Source of the DNA: Gammaproteobacteria bacterium
Lineage (GTDB): Bacteria; Pseudomonadota; Gammaproteobacteria; Halothiobacillales; Halothiobacillaceae
Direction of reading: 5' to 3'
DNA length: 16,779 nucleotides
Assembly (NCBI GenBank): GCA_029335925.2
Contig: JARJMX020000066.1
Location: 1 to 16,779 of the forward strand
In this document: positions 1 to 5,352 of the stretch, in pieces
Numbering within the stretch: position 1 is the stretch's first letter
Layout: every line of letters starts with the position of its first letter
Translations under genes and position numbers: made by a program
Notes under the pieces: generated by a model
Told to the model about the DNA's origin: nothing
The model's input: only the letters and a program-made list of their open reading frames with translations
The model's database searches: none

Positions 1-1
1 C

Positions 2-1279
2 ACAAGCGTAGCCGTCTCGGGCGTCGCGCTTGCGGCTGGCACTGTAGCCGGTCGCGCCGTGGCCAGCGATGTCGTCAAGGATCCGCTGCCCATCCCTCCG
101 ACCAACAAGATGCTGGGTCGTGGCGTGGTCAGCGTGCCGTACGGCATGCCGTCCAAGTTCGAAGCCCATGTGGTACGTCGTAACGTCGAGTGGTTGACCG
201 CCGACACCATCGCGTCCATCAGCTTCACCCCGCTGCAGGACCTTGAGGGCATCATCACCCCGGCGGGTCTTCACTTCGAGCGTTACCACGCCGGCGCCGT
301 GGATATCGATCCGGCCACCCATCGCCTGGTGATCCACGGCATGGTCGAAAAGCCGATGATCTTTACCATCGAGGACCTCAAGCGTATGCCGCAAAAGTCC
401 GGCATATGGTTCATAGAATGTCCGGCGAACGGTGGTATGGAATGGCGCGGCGTGCAGATGGACTCCCTGCAGTTCACCCACGGCATGATCTCTTGTTCCG
501 AGTGGGTAGGTGTAAGCCTGCTCGAGCTTATGAAGATCGTTGGCGTCAAGAAGGAAGCCACCTGGTTCTACGCCGAGGGCGCCGACGGTTCCGCGCTGCA
601 GCGCTCCATCCCGTTGCCGGGCGCCAAAGATCAGTTCGGTAAGCCGATTCCCGATGCCGACAAGATCTATAAGGACATCATCGTGGCTTACGCGCAGAAC
701 GGCGAAGCCCTCCGTCCAGAGAACGGTTACCCAATCCGTTTGGTGGTACCGGGCTGCGAAGCCAACCTGTCCATCAAGCACCTGCGTCGCATCAAGTTCA
801 CCAATAAGCCGCTGGTTACTTATCAGGAAACTCGTCACTACACCGACGGCATGCCGGACGGCCGCTTCCGTCAGTTCACTCTGATCAACGAAGCCAATTC
901 CGTCATCACCTTCCCCTGCCCGGACAAGAAGCTCTCGGGTAAGGGCTTCTACGAGGTGCGTGGTCTGGCCTGGTCCGGTCGTGGCAAAATCAAAGCCGTG
1001 GATGTTTCCGTCGATGGCGGCAAGACCTGGAAAGAGGCCAAGCTGGTCGAGCCGGTGTTCTCCAAGTGCCTGACCCGCTTCACCATGCCGTGGGAATGGG
1101 ATGGCAAAGAGACCCTGATCATGAGCCGCGCGACCGATGAAACCGGTTACACCCAGCCGACCCTGCGTCAGCTGCGCGAGGTACGTGGCACCAACAGCAT
1201 CTACCACAAGAACTCGATCCAGACCTGGAAGATCGAGGCGAACGGAGAAGTGAAGAATGTTCAAATCGAAAACCTCTAA
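2..1279 (+). CDS. soxC: SoxC, sulfane dehydrogenase molybdopterin subunit (5' end missing)
   Basis: SoxC carries the molybdenum cofactor of the periplasmic SoxCD sulfane dehydrogenase, which oxidises the protein-bound sulfane sulfur of the Sox thiosulfate pathway. The frame is open from base 2, so the gene starts outside the window. The first residues (SVAVSGVALAAGTVAG, then RAVAS) look like the hydrophobic core and cleavage region of a Tat signal; the twin arginines would lie upstream. A GTG at 59 would give a mature-like protein but is probably internal. Seen: the molybdenum-ligand cysteine in FIECPANGGMEWRG (codon 419-421), then LQFTHGM, YAQNGEALRPENGYP, LAWSGRGKI and RATDETGYTQPT, which are family signatures running through the sulfite-oxidase core and the dimerisation domain. 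About 17 residues between RSIPL and DIIVAYAQNG seem extra relative to the Paracoccus type, from memory. The end overlaps soxD by 23 bases, implying coupled translation. SoxC rather than SorA is favoured by these signatures and the neighbour. Confidence 0.93.
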   Translation, partial: TSVAVSGVALAAGTVAGRAVASDVVKDPLPIPPTNKMLGRGVVSVPYGMPSKFEAHVVRRNVEWLTADTIASISFTPLQDLEGIITPAGLHFERYHAGAVDIDPATHRLVIHGMVEKPMIFTIEDLKRMPQKSGIWFIECPANGGMEWRGVQMDSLQFTHGMISCSEWVGVSLLELMKIVGVKKEATWFYAEGADGSALQRSIPLPGAKDQFGKPIPDADKIYKDIIVAYAQNGEALRPENGYPIRLVVPGCEANLSIKHLRRIKFTNKPLVTYQETRHYTDGMPDGRFRQFTLINEANSVITFPCPDKKLSGKGFYEVRGLAWSGRGKIKAVDVSVDGGKTWKEAKLVEPVFSKCLTRFTMPWEWDGKETLIMSRATDETGYTQPTLRQLREVRGTNSIYHKNSIQTWKIEANGEVKNVQIENL

Positions 1280-1928
1280 GTCTGCCCTGGTGGCAGCGCT
1301 GTTCGCTGCTTCTTCCATGGCCTTTGCCGGTCCCTACAATGGGATTGGCAAGCCGATCACTGAGGAGGCCATCAAGCCGTGGGATATCTCTGTCTTCTTT
1401 GATGGCGAGAACCTGCCGGCTGGCAAGGGCTCGGTCGCGGATGGCGAGAAGATCTACCAGGCCAAGTGCGCGATGTGCCACGGCGAGTTCGGTGAGGGGG
1501 CCAGAGGCTATCCGAAGATGCTGGGCGACAAGCTGGAACTCCTGCAGCAGTATGCCAAATCTGGCGAGGACACCGTTGGTGCCCGTGGCATCAACAACCT
1601 GTGGGGCCATGCACCGACCCTGTATGACTACATCCGTCGTGCGATGCCGTTCTTTGCGCCGCAGTCGTTGAGCGACGACGAGGCTTACGCCACCACGTGC
1701 TACGTCCTGTATCTTGCTGAAGTGATCAGCGACGACAAAGCCGTGTGCGATGCGGACTTCCTTAAGAAGACCAAGATGCCGGCCCAGGATAACTACTACA
1801 CCGACCCGCGTCCGGACGTGAAGAACGTCCGCTGCATGAAAGACTGCATGAAGGAAGAGCCGATCGTTAAAGGCAAAGCCGTCATCGGCGATGTTTCTGT
1901 CGGCGCCGTGAAGAAGGTCGGCGAGTAA
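1257..1928 (+). CDS. soxD: SoxD-type monoheme cytochrome c subunit of sulfane dehydrogenase
   Basis: This is the electron-accepting cytochrome c partner of SoxC, acting in the periplasm. The 223-residue protein starts with a Sec signal peptide (cleavage likely after MAFA, residue 24). It has one heme-attachment motif, CAMCH at 71-75, and a likely axial methionine in RRAMPFFAPQSLSDDE (Met130). The well-studied Paracoccus SoxD is a diheme protein of nearly twice this length, so this is a short one-heme form. Four further cysteines lie after the heme domain: C148, C164, C193 and C197, the last two as CMKDC. They could form disulfides in the periplasm. The ATG at 1257 has a GGAG ribosome site at 1244-1247, nine bases upstream and inside soxC. 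A strong terminator follows at 1974-2012. The SoxD name rests on the neighbour and on the RAMPFFAPQSL block; a SorB-like name is the alternative. Confidence 0.85.
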   Translation: MFKSKTSKSALVAALFAASSMAFAGPYNGIGKPITEEAIKPWDISVFFDGENLPAGKGSVADGEKIYQAKCAMCHGEFGEGARGYPKMLGDKLELLQQYAKSGEDTVGARGINNLWGHAPTLYDYIRRAMPFFAPQSLSDDEAYATTCYVLYLAEVISDDKAVCDADFLKKTKMPAQDNYYTDPRPDVKNVRCMKDCMKEEPIVKGKAVIGDVSVGAVKKVGE

Positions 1929-1973
1929 CACTCGCAATCAGGATAGGGGCCGGTCGTCGGCACCCGTTCCCCT

Positions 1974-2012
1974 AAAAAGCTCGTCGAATCTGAAAGACTC
2001 GACGGGCTTTTT
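1974..2012 (+). terminator. Intrinsic terminator after soxD
   Basis: A 14-base arm at 1974-1987 pairs with 1999-2012 (AAAAAGCTCGTCGA with TCGACGGGCTTTTT; a single G-U wobble) across an 11-base loop. A further T-rich run follows to 2018. It lies 45 bases after the soxD stop. It closes the soxCD transcript and isolates it from the degraded region that follows. The A/T-rich outer stem would also work in the other direction. Confidence 0.9.
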
Positions 2013-2085
2013 GTTTTTCTGCATTCATGGTTGCAGTGAGCGACTCTGGAACCTTGAGTTCCATTCGTCACTCGTCCTGTTGCTG

Positions 2086-2370
2086 ATGGATCACGACACC
2101 CATCTCCTGCGCCATGCCATGCCGTCCCTGCTTGATGCCCTTCGCGACGAGGGGTATGACGTGGTGGGGCCGCGTGCGAGCGAGGGCGCGATCCTGTACG
2201 CTGATCTGGAGGATGTTGCCGATCTGCCGCAGGGCTGGCGGGATGTACAGCAGCCGGGGCGCTACCGCCTTGAGCAGGATGGTGGTGAGCGATGCTTTGC
2301 CTGGGCCAACGGCCCCAAGCGCCTAAGCTCTTCCTGTTCTCCTCGTGGTCAACCCTCTCCCGCTCCAGCT
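2086..2370 (+). pseudogene. hydB: HydB-like 4Fe-4S subunit of a group 3b hydrogenase, N-terminal remnant
   Basis: From the ATG at 2086 the frame reads LLDALRDEGYDVVGP, then ILYADLEDVADLPQGW and QQPGRYRLEQDGGE. This resembles the N-terminus of the beta subunit (4Fe-4S dicluster family) of sulfhydrogenase-type group 3b [NiFe]-hydrogenases: a region ending VVGP, an acidic stretch, then PGRYRL. At about 2311-2316 the match moves to another frame, where APKLFLFSSWSTLSRS corresponds to the family's conserved KRFLF block. So there is a frameshift within the fragment. Only about 95 residues of a protein of roughly 350 remain, and no cysteine cluster survives. At about 2370 the sequence passes directly into hydA remnant sequence. 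No clear ribosome site precedes the ATG. The identification is by remembered motif similarity, not a search. Confidence 0.65.
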
Positions 2371-2605
2371 CGCCACCTGGTTGGCCCGCTCGCCCGGCTC
2401 AACCTCAACCTCGACTGCCTGCCGCCCGCAACCCTGCTTGAGGCGACCGGCATCCGCTTCCCCAGCCGCAATATGTTCCACAGCGTGGTGGCGTGCGGTG
2501 GCGATCCCCATTGCCCTGTTCGAGGCCATCCGCCTGCTGGAGACCTACAGCCTGCTTGCATCCCCTCATATCGAGGTGCGACTGCACGCCGGGGTCTGCA
2601 AAAAG
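2371..2605 (+). pseudogene. hydA: HydA-like [NiFe]-hydrogenase large subunit, internal remnant
   Basis: The frame from 2374 reads HLVGPLARLNLNLDCLPP, then FPSRNMFHSVVA. After a frameshift at about 2491-2493 it continues RAVAIPIALFEAIRLLETY and SPHIEVRLHAGV. This follows the C-terminal half of group 3b hydrogenase alpha subunits closely: a VGPLARYNLN block, then RNPF, then a RAVE..YA..EALRL.E.Y helix and a V..RAG strand. The frameshift is explained by loss of one CG pair from a GCGCG run, which would restore VVARAVAI. About 78 residues of some 430 remain. Both sets of nickel-ligand cysteines are absent, so the product could not bind the metal centre. The fragment abuts the hydB remnant upstream, as if the rest of a hydB-hydG-hydD-hydA operon had been deleted. 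Confidence 0.75.
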
Positions 2606-2860
2606 CAGCACCCACAGACCGCTCCCCAGTATCCCCGCTCCGGCAAGGCACGTGATGCCCTCTGGCAGCAGGCGGGCGAGCGCGAGGCCCACAAGGTGCA
2701 GGCCGCGGGTGGTCGCTCCAAGACCGGTCAAGTAGGCGGTAAGGTCAGCGGACGGGTCCTCCATCCCATGGGTCAGGCCGTGGGGTGCGGCGAGCAGCAC
2801 CAGGAGGGGCGCGGCGAGCACAGGATGGGGGGCGCGCAAAGCCAGCCTCTGCCCTGCCTT
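2588..2860 (-). pseudogene. hupE: HupE/UreJ-family membrane protein, C-terminal remnant
   Basis: On the minus strand, reading down from about 2860, the frame gives APLLVLLAAPHGLTHGMEDP, then ADLTAYLTGLGATTRGLHLV and LAGAGILGSGLWVLLF. HupE/UreJ proteins are small membrane proteins linked to nickel uptake for hydrogenase or urease. Their C-terminal half has an HGxxHG motif between membrane helices, an A-Y-x-x-G helix with LLHLAG, and a final glycine-rich helix. All three elements are recognisable in order. The N-terminal half with the HPxxGxDH motif is missing, and no stop codon follows the last helix at the expected place. Its orientation opposes the flanking hydA and hypF remnants, so an inversion or rearrangement took place. 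It overlaps the hypF piece by a few bases in its poorly matching start. Confidence 0.58.
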
Positions 2861-3001
2861 GCGGTGCAGCACCATGCCGCGCATGCCTCCGCCCTCTATG
2901 CCGAGCTCTGGCAGGCCCGGGGGATGGCGCCCGGCGAGATGCTGGTGCTGGCCTGGGACGGGCTGGGGCTTGAGGAGGACCCGCGTCCGAGGACTGGCTG
3001 A
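2846..3001 (+). pseudogene. hypF: HypF (carbamoyltransferase) internal remnant
   Basis: The frame reads PLPCLAVQHHAAHASALYAE, then GEMLVLAWDGLGLEEDP, and stops at 2999-3001. HypF makes the thiocyanate used for the CN ligands of the [NiFe] active site. Its Kae1-like C-terminal domain has a VQHHxAHxxAL metal-site motif followed by a V.A.DG.G.G.DG strand and loop. Both are here with about the right spacing. The rest of a protein of about 750 residues is absent: the acylphosphatase, zinc-finger and YrdC-like domains upstream and the sequence after the loop, where WGGE would be expected. It ends six bases before the ubiA stop on the other strand. The match is short, so this call leans on the hydrogenase neighbours. 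Confidence 0.6.
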
Positions 3002-3006
3002 TTCAT

Positions 3007-3885
3007 TCATTTCCAAGCCAGATCCACCGCCAGCCCGACGAACACCGCCATGCCGAACCACTGGTTGTTCTTGAATGCTGCGATACAGGCGACCGGCTCA
3101 CGTTTGCGGATCAGCCACTGCTGCCACAGGGCCAAGCCCGCGGCGGCCAAGAGGCCCGCGCCGTAGGCCCAGCCGAGCTCCGCGTGCAGGCCGACTAGGG
3201 CCAGCAGCAGGAGGGTGGCGAGCTGAAGCCCGCCGATGATCAGGCGGTCGAAGCGGCCGAACAGGATGGCGGTGGACTTTACCCCGATCTTCACATCGTC
3301 CTCCCGATCAGCCATGGCATACATGGTGTCGTAGGCCACCGTCCACAGCACATTGGCGGCAAACAGTAGCATGGCGGTAAGATCGAGCGTGCCCTTTTCG
3401 GCGGCATAAGCCATTGGAATACCCCAGGAGTAGGCGATGCCGAGGTGCAGCTGCGGCAGGTGATGCCAGCGCTTCATGAAGGGGTAGCTCGCCGCCAGCA
3501 GCACGCCAACCACGGATAGCTTAAGCACCAGTGGGTCGAGCAGCAGGACGAGGCCGAAGGCGGCGAGCGCCAGCACGGCGAATACCATCAGTGCCTCCCA
3601 GGGCTGGATTAACCCCGCGGCGAGGGGGCGTTCGCGGGTGCGCGCGACGTGGGCGTCGAAGCCGCGGTCGGCGTAGTCGTTGATGGCGCAGCCGGCCGAG
3701 CGCATCAGCACCACCCCGGCGACGAATACGGCAAGATTCAGCGCCTTGGGCACGCCGTCCGCCGCCAGCCACAGGGCGAGCAGGGTCGGCCATAAGAGCA
3801 GGATCCAGCCGACCGGCCGATCCAGCCGGGTCAGGCGAACATAGAGGCCAAGGCGTTGATACAGCTGCGCAAACATGAGGGACAT
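3007..3885 (-). CDS. ubiA: 4-hydroxybenzoate polyprenyltransferase UbiA
   Basis: This is an integral inner-membrane enzyme that transfers the polyprenyl chain to 4-hydroxybenzoate, an early committed step of ubiquinone synthesis. The 292 residues match the usual length. Both aspartate-rich motifs that bind Mg-diphosphate are visible: NDYADRGFD at 69-77 and, after YDTMYA, DREDD at 193-197. Around eight or nine hydrophobic helices span the rest, and the C-terminus NNQWFGMAVF is typical. The start at 3885 has no good ribosome site; an in-frame ATG at 3876 (Met4) is an equally good choice. It is divergent from the carbonic-anhydrase-like gene, with a 57-base gap to that gene's preferred start at 3943. 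Its 3' end abuts the hypF remnant. No chorismate lyase gene (ubiC) is next to it. Confidence 0.96.
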   Translation of the reverse strand: MSLMFAQLYQRLGLYVRLTRLDRPVGWILLLWPTLLALWLAADGVPKALNLAVFVAGVVLMRSAGCAINDYADRGFDAHVARTRERPLAAGLIQPWEALMVFAVLALAAFGLVLLLDPLVLKLSVVGVLLAASYPFMKRWHHLPQLHLGIAYSWGIPMAYAAEKGTLDLTAMLLFAANVLWTVAYDTMYAMADREDDVKIGVKSTAILFGRFDRLIIGGLQLATLLLLALVGLHAELGWAYGAGLLAAAGLALWQQWLIRKREPVACIAAFKNNQWFGMAVFVGLAVDLAWK

Positions 3886-3930
3886 CGTTCTGATTAGGGG
3901 CTTGAGAGGTTATCATCCTGGCATGTTTCT

Positions 3931-3934
3931 GGAG
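3931..3934 (+). promoter_or_regulatory. Ribosome binding site that fixes the start of the gamma-CA gene
   Basis: GGAG lies eight bases before the ATG at 3943 but only two bases before the upstream in-frame ATG at 3937. The spacing favours 3943, which also gives the N-terminus MTIRCFEG expected for the family. Confidence 0.6.
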
Positions 3935-3942
3935 CGATGCCG

Positions 3943-4479
3943 ATGACCATCCGATGTTTCGAGGGCCACATGCCCATGCTTGAGGCCGGTGCCTGGGTTG
4001 ACCCCACCGCCCTGGTTACCGGGCAGGTGCACCTTGGGATGGATGTCTCGATCTGGCCGATGAGCGTGCTGCGCGGCGACATCAACCGCATCGAAATTGG
4101 CGCGCGCACCAATGTCCAGGATGGGACGATCATTCACGTCACCCACGCCAGCCGCTTCAACCCGCGCGGCGCGCCGGTAATCGTCGGCAGCGATGTCACC
4201 ATCGGCCACAAGGCCGTGCTGCATGCCTGCACCATAGAGTATCGCTGTCTGATCGGCATGGGCACCGTGGTGCTCGACGAGGCGGTGATTCGGCGTGAGG
4301 TGATCGTCGGTGCGGGCAGCGTGGTGCCGCCCGGCAAGGAACTGGAGAGCGGCTACCTTTGGCTCGGCGCGCCGGCGCGCAAGGTGCGCCCGCTGACCGA
4401 CGAGGAGTTGGAATACCTCGGCTACTCCGCCGACTACTACGTCGAGCTGGCCCGCCGCCACGCTTCCGGGGGGGGCTGA
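3943..4479 (+). CDS. yrdA: YrdA-type gamma-carbonic-anhydrase-like hexapeptide-repeat protein
   Basis: The protein is a left-handed beta-helix trimer of the gamma-carbonic anhydrase family (YrdA/PaaY branch). The 178 residues show hexapeptide repeats from about 18 to 135 and the histidines that hold zinc between subunits: His65 in DGTIIHVTH, then His89 and His94 in IGHKAVLHAC. The following GMGTVVLDEAVI, IVGAGSVV and LESGYLWLGAPARKVRPL are close to E. coli YrdA. A short alpha-helical tail ends the protein. Many members of this branch have weak or no measured carbonic anhydrase activity, so hydration of CO2 is possible but not established. A TATCAT box at 3911-3916 could be its -10 element, with a poor -35 at 3888. 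Its TGA overlaps the next ATG (TGATG), so it is co-translated with the DUF1461 gene. Confidence 0.9.
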   Translation: MTIRCFEGHMPMLEAGAWVDPTALVTGQVHLGMDVSIWPMSVLRGDINRIEIGARTNVQDGTIIHVTHASRFNPRGAPVIVGSDVTIGHKAVLHACTIEYRCLIGMGTVVLDEAVIRREVIVGAGSVVPPGKELESGYLWLGAPARKVRPLTDEELEYLGYSADYYVELARRHASGGG

Positions 4480-5222
4480 TGCCGCGAGCCGTGCGGGGAC
4501 TGGCCGTTACGGCTTACGGGATCCTGCTTTGGCCTGCCGCGCTGTGGCTCGCCTGGCTGCTGTTGGCGAAGGTCGATTTCCTCTATCCCGCGGGCTATCG
4601 CCTACTCAACATTCCTGCCACGCTCAGCACCTACGTGCCCCAGAATCGCCATGGGCGGCAGGACTTCATCCGGACCGATGCGGTCGAGCACGCCCGGCTG
4701 TTCGCAGCCATCGCCGAGGCCGTGCGCCATGGCGGCAAGGGCCTGGAGGAGCTGCGCTACCACGACCCGCAGGGCCGTGAACTGGGGCGTCTGCTGACTT
4801 GGGATGAGGTCACCCACCTGCGCGATGTGGCGCATCTGGTCGAGAGGGGAGAACGCGCTGGCCTGCTGGCGCTTGTGGGTTGGGCGGTTCTTGCGCTTCT
4901 GCTCAGCCTCGGGCACGTTCCCGTTCCGCGGGCGGGGCGGCTGCTGGCCGCCAGTTTGGCCGGTCTTGCGGTTCTTGCTGGTGCATTATTCGCGCTCGGG
5001 CCGGTCGAGGTCTTCTATGCCTGGCACCGCTGGGTCTTCCCGCCTGACCACCCGTGGTTTTTCTATTACCAGGACTCGCTGATGAGCAGTCTGATGCAGG
5101 CGCCGAACCTGTTCGGTTTCATCGGCGCGCTGTGGCTCGGCGTGAGCCTGGGGCTCTTGTTAGCATTGAACCACGCGGTCCGCTTGGCCGTCCGTTTTCT
5201 CATGCCAAGAAGATCATCGTGA
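4479..5222 (+). CDS. DUF1461 / TIGR01906 integral membrane protein, Lit-like
   Basis: The 247-residue membrane protein has four clear hydrophobic segments: about 9-30, 128-146, 156-175 and 210-232. The soluble loop between the first two has the family signature TWDEVTHLRDVAHL (His113, Asp116). A second conserved block, FYAWHRWVFPPDHPW (His183, Asp190), precedes the last helix. This is the pattern of DUF1461. From memory, the lipoprotein intramolecular acyltransferase Lit of Firmicutes belongs to this family and uses two histidines that appear to correspond to these. Activity in proteobacterial members is, as far as I know, untested, so only the family is firm. The start at 4479 overlaps the previous stop and begins just ahead of the first helix; longer open frame upstream lies inside the gamma-CA gene. 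Its stop overlaps the start of a small lipoprotein gene. Confidence 0.8.
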   Translation: MPRAVRGLAVTAYGILLWPAALWLAWLLLAKVDFLYPAGYRLLNIPATLSTYVPQNRHGRQDFIRTDAVEHARLFAAIAEAVRHGGKGLEELRYHDPQGRELGRLLTWDEVTHLRDVAHLVERGERAGLLALVGWAVLALLLSLGHVPVPRAGRLLAASLAGLAVLAGALFALGPVEVFYAWHRWVFPPDHPWFFYYQDSLMSSLMQAPNLFGFIGALWLGVSLGLLLALNHAVRLAVRFLMPRRSS

Positions 5223-5338
5223 AAGCAGCCTCCATCCTCGTCCTCGCCCGGCTCCTGTCCGCCTGCAACACCTTCGAGGGGATCGGCAAGGACATCAAGA
5301 AGGGAGGCGAGGCCATCGAGCACGCTACCGCCAAGTAA
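5219..5338 (+). CDS. Entericidin-like small lipoprotein
   Basis: This is a 39-residue peptide: a short hydrophobic signal, a lipobox LLSAC with the acylated cysteine at 16, then NTFEGIGKDIKKGGEAI, the entericidin A/B signature (NT.EG.GKDI...GE.I). Entericidins are tiny cell-envelope lipoproteins, named from a bacteriolytic/antidote pair in E. coli. The only usual start in frame is the GTG at 5219, which overlaps the upstream stop as GTGA. The codons just before it read AKKII, like the usual MKKII opening, while the nearby ATG at 5202 is out of frame. The original start may therefore have been displaced. An arginine in the signal core (VLARLLSAC) is unusual. The gene converges on mntH, 14 bases away, with no visible terminator. 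Confidence 0.72.
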   Translation: MKAASILVLARLLSACNTFEGIGKDIKKGGEAIEHATAK

Positions 5339-5352
5339 TTCGCCCGGCTTCG

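Noticed and set aside
2405..3061. A 218-codon minus-strand frame as one intact gene.
   Set aside because: Only the middle part resembles a protein family (HupE/UreJ); both ends read as out-of-frame shadow of hydA, hypF and ubiA sequence.
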